Assembly (NCBI GenBank): GCA_049999725.1
Contig: JBNGIS010020573.1
Span: 1 to 57,432 of the forward strand
Origin: Haplomitrium mnioides
Lineage: Eukaryota; Marchantiophyta; Haplomitriopsida; Calobryales
Length of the DNA: 57,432 bases
Reading direction: 5' to 3'
Part shown: in pieces, positions 10,655 to 20,820 of the stretch
How the letters are laid out: every line of letters starts with the position of its first letter
Numbering within the stretch: the first letter of the stretch is position 1
Made by a program: the position numbers and the translations under genes
Notes under the pieces: model-generated
Seen by the model: the letters and a program-made list of their open reading frames with translations, nothing else
Databases searched by the model: none
What the model was told of the DNA's origin: nothing

Positions 10655-10826
10655 ACCTCTTCTCACCTTTTCCCCTTTTGTGGGCAAGGGTTGTGAGGAT
10701 CAAGTATATAGCAACCTCCTAATTGTCAACGGGTCCCCAATCCCAATGCCTTCACCCTTTGTGTAGGCATGCCCCGCAAAAGGTGACTTCGTGGTTCCAA
10801 GTTGATCTCAGGTTCCTTTGAACCTT

Positions 10827-10845
10827 GGCTCTTCTTCTAGTGCCA
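10827..10845 (-). promoter_or_regulatory. Gy-C primer-binding site
   Basis: TGGCACTAGAAGAAGAGCC on the minus strand, four bases after the LTR end CCCCA. It aligns with the B1 and B2 sites. Confidence 0.65.
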
Positions 10846-10849
10846 AAAA

Positions 10850-11076
10850 TGGGGACAAAGAATTACAGGGCTCTTTAATGAGACAACCTAAAAACCTTTG
10901 TTATCAAATTCAGATCTTAGCAATCTTGAACTTCACCTTGTATTTCTACACTCCTCTCAACCCAACCAAGCAAAAAACAGACTTGCATTCTTCTCCATAC
11001 ACATCGAGCAACCACAACCCTACATCGAACAATTTTGGGCACACCAATGTTGCTTTTGATGCAATCCAATTATAAG
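10850..11076 (-). repeat. Gy-C 5' LTR, terminal part
   Basis: On the minus strand it matches 47104-47325 of the 3' LTR (AATTGGATTGCATC..., GATCTGAATTTGATAACAAAG, GGTTGTCTC). It joins 1467 when the inversion is undone and A1 is removed. It ends TTTGTCCCCA. Confidence 0.88.
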
Positions 11077-11519
11077 TGCAACAGTACAGACATTAGGTTG
11101 TGCTATTTATAAGAAAATAGAGAGGAGTGAAGGAAGTGGTAGTGAGTCATTTTTAGGGTTAATATTGGATTACTTGTCTTTGAAGTCACTTTTGGTAGAG
11201 AGTCACTTTTAGGTTACTTGCTTTTGAAGTCACTTTTGGTAGATAGTCATCTATAGGGCTGAAATTAGAAGTGACTTGTAAGTGAAGAAACAAGGAGGAC
11301 ACCCTCTTCTCTTGTATAACTAGAAGGGTTTCTTAGTTCGACTCCTCATTCTAGAGTTCCTCTCGAATCACTTGGGTTCTTTGGTTGCTTAGCTTTTGCT
11401 TGCACTCTTGGTGTTAGTTTGAACCTTGAGTTGTTTTTGGTTGAAGAACTCTATTAGAGTTCACCATGAGTTCTTACTCATTTGGATTTGGTCCTTGAGT
11501 TCTTTTACATTAGTATCAG
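11077..11519 (+). repeat. A1 5' LTR
   Basis: It starts TGCAACAGTACAGACATTAGG (first bases drifted from TGTAATAGTAC) and ends GTTCTTTTACA. The TATA box is mutated to TATAACTAG near 11315. It is longer than the A2 LTRs because it retains extra copies of the AGTCACTTTTGGTAGA repeat. Confidence 0.88.
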
Positions 11520-11520
11520 A

Positions 11521-11533
11521 GACAGAGCTTGTA
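11521..11533 (+). promoter_or_regulatory. A1 primer-binding site (initiator Met tRNA type)
   Basis: TAGTATCAGAGAC, one transition in the leading TGG of the usual TGGTATCAGAGC. A2 has TGGTATTAGAGCC at 15234-15246. Confidence 0.8.
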
Positions 11534-11578
11534 ATTGGTGTGAGCTACATAGAGAGACAAGAGGAGGTGATTCAAGTA

Positions 11579-12260
11579 ATGGAACAATGACTTGAACATC
11601 TTGCACGCATTTTAGAAGTGGAAATACAAGAAAGAGAAATGTTTCGAGAAGAAGGGGGTCATGGGCGATTTCCAATGTTAAAAGCATATGATGGAAGGGT
11701 GACTTATGGTGCTTGTGAGAACTTCATTTTTATTGTGAACAATATTTTGAAGCTACAAACATTAGAGAGTATAGTCGGCGAGTTCTATTTGCGGCAAGCC
11801 AATTAGAAGGAGTTGCAAGGACTTGGTGGAGATATCAAATAGAATAAGCACAACGTGGATTTGCTGCTCCTATTGTTTCTTGGCATGAGTTCAAAGAAGG
11901 AGTGATTTCAAGATTTAGGGTTGTAAATGCTTCAAAAGTATGAAGAGATGGATTGGGCAAATTGAAGCAACTTGGTCCAATGAGAAGTTTTGTGACATAT
12001 TTTTATGAGACAATTATGCAAATTTCTGATGTAAGAGAAGAAGAAGCACTAGACCACTTTGTTCGGGGATTGAAGCCTCGCACAAGAATAGAACTTACTA
12101 TGAGAGAGCCCACTCAATTAGAAGAAGCAATGCATATGGTGGAGCGGCATGACTCATTACTCACGGCTACAAAAGTCAGATCTCGTCTTCAACCATTCGA
12201 ACAACGTTCGCAAAACCTTACAAGCTCTAATAGAATTAAAATTACGACAAGAATTTGAGG
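11579..12260 (+). pseudogene. A1 gag, broken, without a zinc knuckle
   Basis: Start MEQ (then a stop; A2 has MEQQLEHL). Recognisable residues: EREMFREE, KAYDG, and HFVRGLKPRTRIELTMREP followed by EEAMHMVERHDSL. Several stops and frame changes fall between. After LQPFEQRSQNL the sequence goes straight to the protease (GMIEEHSCRMLVDSG), with no CCHC motif. A2 has the same arrangement, so the loss pre-dates both copies. Confidence 0.85.
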
Positions 12261-12264
12261 TAAC

Positions 12265-12530
12265 TTGTTCCATCTTGATGGTATGATTGAGGAGCACTCT
12301 TGTAGAATGTTGGTCGATAGTGGGAGTTCTGAAAATTTTATGTCACTACGTTTTGTTAAGATAATCAAAGAAAAATATAGGTCTATCAAAGGGAGTGTTG
12401 TGACTATGGCTGATGGCCAAAAGCATGACGTGTTTTGCTCTCAAAAGCCATTCCTTCTAAGGATTGGAAAAGAGTATACGGAATCTTTGCAATTTGTTAC
12501 TACACCTCTATAATATGACATCATTTTATG
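12265..12530 (+). pseudogene. A1 aspartic protease remnant
   Basis: CRMLVDSGSSENFMS holds the catalytic DSG of retroviral-type proteases, which cut the polyprotein. ADGQKHDVF and LQFVTTPL follow. Frame breaks occur at both ends. A2 has DSE instead of DSG. The linker to about 12860 contains KKFLLG-like and KPIMDL residues but no clear domain. Confidence 0.82.
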
Positions 12531-12859
12531 ATTGCTTTAGCTTGAAGAAAGGTCTACTCAATTTGATTGGGGAAAACGACAAATTCAAGTTACCTTACAA
12601 GGTAAGAAATTTCTTTTGGGGTGTTCGACAGTGTTGGTGAAGAAGCCTAAATCAGTTCAGTAGGTAAATTTAGTTGTGCATGAATTGTCTGTCTTTGTTG
12701 TTTGGATTAAGCCTATCATGGACTTGAGTAAGGAGGGGGGAAAATGTGCACCTACCTTAATGATGGATGATATTTTGAAAGAGTTTGCAGATGTGTTTCG
12801 GAGGATTTACCAAAGGGGTTACCAGACGATCAAGGAATGTCTTTTCCAATTAAGTTGAT

Positions 12860-13584
12860 ATCAGAAAGCACTCCTTATAATCGACCTATATATCGACTTC
12901 CACCACAAGAATTAAAAGAGCTTCGAAAGACATTGACGGATCTTCTTGAGAAGGATTTCATTCAGCACAATACTTCTACTTAAGGAGCTCCGGTATTCTT
13001 TGTACCAAAGAAAGATGGTGGATTTCATCTTTGTACAGATTATCAAGGATTGAACAATCAAACAGTGAAGAATGCCTATCCTCTACCTCATATTGATGAT
13101 TTGTTGGATCAATTGAGTGGTGCACAATTCTTTTCTAAGTTGGATCTTCGAAGTGGCTATTGGAAAATTCCAATCAAGCCAAGTAATGTACCAAAGATAG
13201 CTTTTGACACAAGGTATGGGCATTTTGAGTGGAAAGTTCTTACATTTGGTCTTACTAATGCTCCAATGATATTTATTGATCAAATGCATCGAGTTTTTGA
13301 TGGGTTATTGGATAAGTAAGTGTTGGTATTTTTGGACGATATATTTAAATTTAGTAGAAGTGAAGTTGAGAATCGTGCTCATCTCAATGAGGTACTACAA
13401 CGACTACGTAATTGGAAGTTTAATTGCAAGATGTTTAAGTATGAGTTTTGGAAGCAAGAGGTGACTTATCTAGGGCATAAAGTGTCTTCGGATGGCATTA
13501 AGATGGAAGAAGATAAAATTAAGGCTATTGTAGAGTGGACAACACCGAATGATGCAAAGGATTTTTGAGCTTTTAATGGATTAG
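12860..13584 (+). pseudogene. A1 reverse transcriptase, interrupted by B1
   Basis: PIYRLPPQELKEL, then [58 protein letters not shown] and VLVFLDDIF. The catalytic FLDD is intact (13329-13340), the only RT in the window with both Asp residues present. Stops occur before APVF and before VLVF. The frame ends at AKDF, stop, AFNGL where B1 is inserted. Confidence 0.87.
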
Positions 13585-14857
13585 TGTCACTCCCCTCCTT
13601 GAGGCCTTAACCTTCACAAGTGCCACTTGGAAGGCATGGGACGACAAAAACAGAGGATTAAGGTTCTTTTGTGAGATGGCCCCTATCCAATTCTCACTTT
13701 GAAGCTTTAAAGGATCTCTCTTCACCTTACCAGCCCTTTCCTCATCTCAACATTCACAGCATCAGTCCAACTGATCATTCACTCACAATGCTAGAACATG
13801 CATACACACAAATCCAAGTATCTCTGTAGAAATCTTCAATGTAATTCAAGGATCCCAAATCTAGACCCAGCCACCTTGTATACAATTGAGGAGTAGAGTG
13901 GAATGACCCTTGTGTCACGGAACAATGACCAAAGACTTGAGTCCCCCTCACAGGGTTGTCTCAAGATCTCAACAAATAGAGTCCTTGCCTACTTCTAGTC
14001 TTGAATCATTTTTACACAATAAAATAGAGTACAAGAACAGAATGCAATGACCTCAGAGTCAGAGAACTATGTCAAGGGACTTGACTCCCCCTTCACAGGG
14101 CTGTCCTAGGGTTTGAACAAATAGAACTTGCATGATCCTAGTGCTAATTGCTTCTTATATAATAGAACATAATTCAAATCTATCTAACACATTCATACCC
14201 AACTACAAACATACATGCTCATTGCAGTTTACCAAAATCAAAGGCTGCACAGGACCACTAGGACTAATATCCCTATCAGACTCCTCCTCAACTCACCACA
14301 TTAATCTTCCTTTCAATCAACACACACACACCCTTCTTCTAGATAGTTTTTCAACTTCAGGCTTGAAAGAGGATTTCTTTTACTCTACCCCTAGAAGACA
14401 GTCCTCTCGACTGCTAGTAGGTTACTCCACCTCTGAACCTCGAACAAGTCTTCTCCGCAGTGCGTAGGCACTAACGCAACTACCTTCTTCTCAGCTCCAC
14501 TTGAAAGATAACACCAAAGCACACTCCGAGCACTCTAGGTTGATGCTCTCGCGTAGAGAATACAGAGACGACCCCAAGATCCCACTTGGCTGTCTCTTTT
14601 GAATTCTCAACAAAACATATCCCTCTCAAATCTCCCATATTGATTCACCTCTGCCACATGTCCACCCACAGGGATGAGTTCACCTAGATTGTCCGAGCCT
14701 CTAGAGCTCTTCACCCATCGATTCTCGGCACCCTTCTAGTCCACCTCCACCCCTGCTAGCCCCTGCGCGAGTACACTCGTCTCACGCAAATTCTCACTGG
14801 AATCCGATTTTGCCTTACCTCATTGCGTCTTCCTTGTCTCGAGATAGCTTGCACATC
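13585..14857 (-). repeat. B1 3' LTR, end part (split by A2)
   Basis: On the plus strand it starts TGTCACTCCCCTCCTTGAGG, the complement of the LTR end. It contains both GACTTGAGTCCCCC-type motifs (13934-13953, 14078-14096), a TATA-like AATAT site near 14155 and the conserved core (14345-14480). It is interrupted by A2 and resumes at 18833. Confidence 0.9.
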
Positions 14858-15232
14858 TGTAATAGTGCAAGCATAAGGTTGTGCTATTTAGAAGAAAATA
14901 GAGAGGAGTGAAGGCAGTTGTAATGAGTCACTTTTAAGGTTAAGATTGGATTACTTGCATTTGAAGTCACTTTAGGTGGGCTGAAATGAGAAGTGACTTG
15001 TAAGTGAAGAAAGAAAGATGACACCCTCTTCTCTTGTATAAATAGAAGGGCTTCTTAACCCCACTCCTCATTTTGGAATTTTTCTTGAATCACATAGGTT
15101 CTTTTGTTGCTTGGCTTTTGCTTGCTTTCTTGGTCTTAGCTTGGACCTTGAGTTGCTTTTGGTTGAAGAACTCTATTAGAGTTCACCATGAGTTCTTACT
15201 CATTTGGATTTGGTCTTTGAGATTCTTTTACA
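14858..15232 (+). repeat. A2 5' LTR (375 bp)
   Basis: TGTAATAGTGCAAGC...TTCTTTTACA. TATA box TATAAATAG at 15037-15045. It lacks one of the AGTCACTTTT repeat blocks that the 3' LTR keeps. Confidence 0.93.
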
Positions 15233-15233
15233 T

Positions 15234-15246
15234 TGGTATTAGAGCC
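15234..15246 (+). promoter_or_regulatory. A2 primer-binding site
   Basis: TGGTATTAGAGCC, one mismatch to the initiator Met tRNA complement TGGTATCAGAGCC, starting one base after the LTR. Confidence 0.85.
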
Positions 15247-15304
15247 ACGGTTGGATTTTTTTTGTGTGAGCTACATGGAGAGTTAAGAAGAGGTGATTCA
15301 AGCA

Positions 15305-16260
15305 ATGGAACAACAATTGGAACATCTTTCATGCCTTTTGGAAGTGGGAATAAAAGAAAGAGCAATGTTTCGAGAAGAAGAGAGTCATGAACGATTTCCA
15401 ACGCCAAAAGCATATGATGGAAAGGTGACTTGTAGTGCTTGTGAGGAACTTCATTTTTTATTGTGAACAATATTTTGAAGCTACAAACATTAGAAAGGAT
15501 TGTCGGCGAATTCTATTTGTGGCAAGCCAATTAGAAGGAGTTGCAAAAACTTGGTGGAGATATCAAATAGAACAAGAACAACTTGGATTTGTTGCTCCTA
15601 TTGTTTCTTAGCATGAGTTCAAAAAAGGAGTGATTTCAAGATTTAGGGTTGTAAATACTTCAAAATTAGCAAGAGATCGATTGGCCGAATTGAAACAACT
15701 TGGTACAATGAGAAGTTGTATGACACATTTTCAAAATACAATTATGGAAATTCCTAATATAAGAGAAGAAGAAGCACTAGACTGTTTTGTTCGAGGATTG
15801 AAGCCTCACACGAGAATAGAAGTTACTATGAGAGAGCCTACTCAATTAGAAGATGCAATGCATTTGGCGGAGCGGCATAACTCATTACTCACGACTACAA
15901 AAGTCAGATCTCATCTTCAACCATTTGAACAACGTTATCAAAACCTTGCAAGCTCTAATGGAGTTAAAATTCCAACAAGAATTCGAGGTACCTTGTTCCA
16001 ACTTGATGGTATGATTGAGAAGGATTCTTGTAGAATGTTGGTCGATAGTGAGAGTTTTGAAAATTTTATGTCACTACGTTTTGCTAAGATAATCAAAGCA
16101 AAATATAGGCCTATCAATAGGAGTGTTGTAACTATGGCTGATGGCCAAAAGCATGATGTGTTTGCTCTCACAAGCTATTCCTTCTAAGGATTGGAAAGGA
16201 GTATACAGAATCTATGCAATTTGTTACTGCACCTATACAATATGACATCATTTTAGGATT
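15305..16260 (+). pseudogene. A2 gag and protease, broken
   Basis: Opens MEQQLEHLSCLLEVG. Stops and a frameshift near 15425-15530 are followed by a clean stretch of 185 codons (15630-16187) covering the capsid end (CFVRGLKPHTRIEVTMREP) and the protease region (CRMLVDSESFENFMS). The protease has Glu in place of the Gly of DSG. No CCHC zinc knuckle lies between capsid and protease, as in A1. RNA binding would have to come from elsewhere in an active relative. Confidence 0.87.
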
Positions 16261-16589
16261 GCCTTGGCTTGAAGAAAGGTCCGCTCAAATTGATTGGAGA
16301 AAGCGACAAATTCAAGTTACCTTATAAGGTAAGAAATTTCTTTTGGGGTGTTCGACACCGTTGGTGAAGAAGCCTAAGTAAGTTCAGCATGTTAATTCAG
16401 TGGAGCAAGAGTTACGTGTCTTTGTTATTTGGATTAAACCCATCATAGACTTTAGTAAGGAGGGGGAAAAGATGTGCCTACCTTAATGATAGATGATATT
16501 TTGAAAGAGTTTGCGGATGTGTTTTCGGAGGATTTGCCAAAGGGGTTACTAGACGATCGAGGATTTTTTTTTTGATTAAGTTGATGCCA

Positions 16590-17290
16590 AGAAGCACTCC
16601 TTATAATTGACCTATATATCGACTATCACCACAAGAATTAGAGGAGCTTCAAAAGACATTGAAAAATATTCTTGAGAAGGACTTTATTCAACACAGTACT
16701 TCTACTTAGGGAGCTCCGGTATTCTTTGTACCAAAGAAAGATGGTGGATTTTGTCTTTGTACAGATTATCAAGGATTGAACAATCAAACAGTGAAGAATG
16801 TCTATCCTCTACCTCATAGTGATGATTTGTTGGATCAACTGAGTGGTGCACAATTCGTTTCTAAGTTGGATCTTCGAAGTGGCTATTGGCAAATTCGAAT
16901 CAAGCCAAGTGATGTACCAAAGACAACTTTTTGCACAAGGTATGGCCATTTTGAGGGGAAAGTTCTTACATTTGGTCTTACTAATACTTCGACGATATTT
17001 ATGGATCAAATGCATCAAGTTTTTGATGGGTTATTGGATAAATCAGTGTTGGTATTTTTCGACAATATTTTTATCTTTAGTAAAAGTGAAGTTGAGCATT
17101 ATGCTCATCTCAAGGAGGTTCTACAACAACTACGCAATTGGAAGTTTTAGTGCAAGAAGTTTAAATGTGAGTTTTGGAAGCAAGAGGTGACTTATCTAAG
17201 GCATAAAGTGTCTGCGAATGGCATGAAGATGGAGGAAGAGAAAATTAAGACTATTGCATAGCGGCCAATGCCGAATGATGCAAAGGATGT
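16590..17290 (+). pseudogene. A2 reverse transcriptase, broken
   Basis: [62 protein letters not shown] and VLVFFDNIFIFSKS. The catalytic site reads FFDN (17055-17066), so the second Asp is lost. Stops before GAPVF and after NWKF. The region just upstream holds the KPIIDF-type linker seen in A1. Confidence 0.87.
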
Positions 17291-18065
17291 TTGAGATTTT
17301 AATGAATTAGCAAGTTTTTATCGAAGATTCATTCATTACTATGCTCATATTACTGCACCACTTACGGATTTACTAGAGAAGGATGCAAAGTTCAAATGGA
17401 CGACCAAAGAGCAAGTGGCATTTCAACAACTCAAGGATATGGTGACATCTCGTCTAATTCTACAACCATATGATCCAAAGAGACGTTGTATAGTTGATTT
17501 TGATCGATCTAATTTTGCTATTGGAGTAGTTTTACAATAAGAGTTTAAGAATGAACTTTATCAAATTTCATTCATGTCACGCCTATTGAATGAAGCGGAG
17601 AGAAATTATTTTGCAGGAGATCGAGAGCAATTAGAAATAGTTTATGCTACCAAGGTGTGGAGACAATATCTTTTGAGCAATTCTGTACTTATATGCACAG
17701 ACCACAAGCCATTACTTCAAGCAATCTACTTGGAAAATATGACAAGTCATCATCATTGATAGGAAGATCTACTACAACTCTTTGATTTCAAGTTGGAGTA
17801 CAAGCTTAAAAGGTTCCATACTATTCTTGAATCATTGTCTCAAAGACCGGATCATTGAATAAATACACTAGAGATAGAAAATGCTAGTATATTACATCTT
17901 GATGAAGCAACCAGTGATAGCTTTCAACAAAAGTTACAAGAAGATGCCTTCTTTACTCTTGTTAGAGCACGTTTGGTAGTCAAAAATAGTGAGTATCATA
18001 TCTTTTCCATTCGGGATGGTATTCTCTATCAAGGCCATCAAATATATGTTCCTCAAGATGATCGA
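17290..18065 (+). pseudogene. A2 RNase H and first part of integrase, broken
   Basis: FYRRFIHYYAHITAPL and FKWTTKEQVAFQQLKD are followed by VDFDRSNFAIGVVLQ (the first acidic Asp is DRS against DAS in A1), NEAERNYFAGDREQLEIVYATKVW and CTDHKPLLQAI. It then enters LHLDEATSDS and RLVVKNSEYHIF. Sequence equivalent to the A1 zinc-binding and DDE core is missing after about 18065. Confidence 0.85.
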
Positions 18066-18435
18066 TATTTCTCTGGTTATTTCTCCCTCTGCTTAGAAAC
18101 TTCATCTTCCTCTTCATATGAAGATTCATCTTGTATTCTATGTGTCTAAACTGAAGCCTTTTGTTCCTAATCCATCTCGTTTTCCAAATCGTGTTCAACT
18201 TCCTCCTCCGGCCATTGTTCTTGATGATCACGAAGAATTTAAAGTAGACCGCATTTTGGTGAAAAGAGTTATCAAACGCGAGCGGCATCCACAAGTTCAG
18301 TACAAGGTTTTATAGAAAGGCTATCCACTTCATGATGCTACTTGGGAACCTTCTTCAAATCTTGAGAATGCTCAAGAAGCTATTAAAATTTTTGAAAGTT
18401 GCGGCAATGACAAGGACGTCATCGATTAGATGGCA
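18066..18435 (+). pseudogene. A2 chromodomain region
   Basis: Right after the deletion the text picks up the tether region (MKIHLVFYVSKLKPFVPNPS) and then a full-length chromodomain: FKVDRILVKRVIKRERHPQV, then QYKVL, a stop where A1 has Trp, KGYPLHDATWEPSSNL and AQEAIKIF. The Trp-to-stop change is G to A. Confidence 0.87.
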
Positions 18436-18442
18436 TGGATTA

Positions 18443-18832
18443 TGTAATAGTACAAGCATAAGGTTGTGCTATTTAGAAGAAAATAGAGAGGAGTAAAGGA
18501 AGTGGTAGTGAGTCACTTTTAGGGTTAAGATTGGATTACTTGCATTCAAAGTCACTTTTGGTAGAGAGTCACCTTTAGGGCTGAAATCAAAAGTGACTTG
18601 TAAGTGAAGAAAGAGAGATGATACCCTCTTCTCTTTTATAAATAGAAGGGCTTCTTAGCCCCTCTCCTCATTCTGGAGTTCCTCTCGAATCACTTGGGTT
18701 CTTTGGTTGCTTGGCTTTTGCTTGCACTCTTGGTCTTAGCTTGGATCTTGAGTTGCTTTTGGTTGAAGAACTCTATTAGAGTTCACCATGAGTTCTTACT
18801 CATTTGGATTTGGTCTTTGAGATTCTTTTACA
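18443..18832 (+). repeat. A2 3' LTR (390 bp)
   Basis: TGTAATAGTACAAGC...TTCTTTTACA, TATAAATAG box at about 18637. It is longer than the 5' copy by one repeat block. Confidence 0.92.
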
Positions 18833-20557
18833 ATGTCTCTAGCTTGCTTTCACACCAACCCGATCAAATTTGGAGCCCGTCAATATATACACCCCAAGCC
18901 TCCACTCCCGTTTGAAAATGTAGTTATTCCCGTTAGGCTCAGACCCGGACGTGGTGACACTTGTCTCGTCTATTTGCAAGGTACTTCCAAGCACAACGGT
19001 CACACAAGGTCGAGCCGAGGAATCTTTGTGGACTAAGATTCTGAAGATTCTTGCGGAACCAAGTCCGAAGAACCCATCGAAACAGAGTTCCGAAGAATCC
19101 CGTGGAAAAGGAGTCTGGAAGAATCTCGTGGATCCGAGACCGCATAACCTAGAGCCCATTGTTGACTTTTCCTCCATTGTCGCCGTTCAATGCCGCATTC
19201 AACCTGGAAGTTGGACCGGTGCATTGACCTTGTTCCGTAGTTGACTTTGGATCCCAATCCGAAGAATCCAATGGATAGGGAAGCTCAAAGAATCCCTCGG
19301 ACTCCTCCAAAGTGCCACATGTCCAAGGCTGACTTTCTTTCGTGGCCGCCATCTGATGCCATTTTCAACAGGGAAGGTGGACCGCCGCGCTGACCTCCAT
19401 CTCTAGTTGACTCCTCTCTGACCCAAAGGATCCAATGGGCTTTGTCGAAGCGCCACGTAATCCGAAGCCATTTTCAACAAGAAAGGTGGACTGCCACGGT
19501 GATGTGGTTCTGAGGAATCCAACGGGCCCCTTTGAGTTGACATGTGTCTGCTGAATCTTCTAGACACTTGTGAGGATGCCACGTTTCCGAGGGAGCACCG
19601 TCCGATGCCGTTTTCAACGAGGAAGCTTGACCGTCGCGCTGACCTGGTTCCAAAGAAGACCGCAAACACCCTGATACTGCCATGTTTCCACAAAGTCCCA
19701 TGGATTTGTTGCGCCTGCTATGTCTCTACTGAAGCCCTTGAAACCTTGGTCCCGCTACGCCTTTGCTAAGTCCCGCGGATACCTTGGGGATGCCACGTTT
19801 CTGTTGAATCTTCCGAAGCCCTGTGAAGATGCCACGTTTTCGCAAAGTCTCGTGAACCTCTTGCGTCTGCCACGTCTTCGCTGAAACCCTCGAAACCTTG
19901 GGCCCGCCACGCCCCTACTAAGTCCCATGGACACCTTGGGGACACCACGTTTCCAAGGAATCTTCTGGAGCCCTACGAAGACGCCACGTTTTCGCAAGGA
20001 ATCGCGGACACTGAAGGAAGGGGTTGCGGACCCTAGTGGAACCCGTTTTAACGCCTGAGGGATCGAGGCATCTCCCGATCATTGACCTAATTGCTGCTCA
20101 CGAAGGCCTTGACCCCTTCTTTCTCTTCCCGATCTCTGCTTCTGCTGCGCGCATCTGGGAGCTTGCTCTGCGGCCTCCATCTCTCTTGAGCACTCTTGGA
20201 TCTCTGCCCCGAAGCTTTGATCCTCCTCCTGCGGCCCTCGCTCCTTCCTCACTTCCGAGGTCGTCCTCTATTCTTCCTACTAGGGCCTTGATTTTTGCAG
20301 CCAATGATACTTACAAGTTCTCTTCTGCTTCTATCAAAATTTAGTGGTGCCCCCCACTTGCTAGCTACTTGGCTCCCTTCTCACCTTCTGAAATGATCCC
20401 ATTCCACCTTTGGATCCAGGTAATCCGTTTGTACTCACTGGTTGGAGTCGATCCGTTGCTTCCAAAGTACTTTTAAGACTTACAAGAGGGAAATTTGTGC
20501 CAATGCTACTTCCGATTTTCTGAATTCTTCCTTAGCGCTCCTTGTCATTAGCTGACA
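18833..20557 (-). repeat. B1 3' LTR, start part
   Basis: On the minus strand it begins TGTCAGCTAATGACAAGG. With 13585-14857 it makes 2993 bp (one A2 target duplication removed), close to the 3062 bp of the 5' LTR. It has the 24-bp-type repeats (about 19025-19140), the GTTTTCAACNNGGAAG modules (about 19205, 19365, 19465, 19605) and the ACGTTTC/CGCCACG units (about 19560-20000). Confidence 0.9.
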
Positions 20558-20820
20558 TAGCTTCCCCTTCAAGTGTGAAGCAACCTCGCGAACACCCTTC
20601 CACGTTCATCAATTCCATTGGTTGCCCTCTCCGTAGCGGTCACTGCCTGGCTAATTCACGATTGCTGAAGTGCAATTCCACAAACACCCACACTCACTCA
20701 CGCACCCAACACACCCGTACATACTCACACATGCACATCTGGAGCCTCTGATTGGATCACCTTCGGTTCCCCTCCTTCCTTCTCCTAGTTCACATACCTC
20801 TTGAGACGGTCGCAATGCAC
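20558..20820 (-). promoter_or_regulatory. B1 polypurine tract and noncoding tail of the internal region
   Basis: On the minus strand CTTGAAGGGGAAGCTA abuts the 3' LTR (20558-20575) and is the likely plus-strand primer. Between it and the integrase end is a GT-rich stretch (about 20680-20740) with no coding signal. Confidence 0.75.

Larger units (their letters stand above)
11077..13584 (+). mobile_element. Chromovirus A1, 5' half
   Basis: LTR, Met-type primer site, gag, protease and most of RT in order. It ends in mid-RT at the B1 insertion (ATTAG then the B1 LTR end TGTCACTCCCC). The remainder of A1 is at 3879-1468. Confidence 0.9.
14858..18832 (+). mobile_element. Chromovirus A2, both LTRs present, integrase deleted
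   Basis: A 3975-bp insertion with LTR, primer site, gag, protease, RT, RNase H, chromodomain and LTR. Flanks are ACATC (14853-14857) and ATGTC (18833-18837). The likely original was ACGTC, with the CpG deaminated on a different strand in each copy. It sits in the B1 3' LTR; the host LTR reads continuously across it when compared with 55456-55480. About 0.9 kb of integrase present in A1 is absent. Multiple stops make it dead. Confidence 0.93.

Noticed and set aside
9995-10696. 233-codon plus-strand frame
   Set aside because: It is the opposite strand of Gy-C gag, whose minus-strand residues match B1 and B2 gag.
20024-20344. 106-codon frame in the B1 3' LTR
   Set aside because: LTR sequence with no conservation as protein in the matching 5' LTR segment; no domain.
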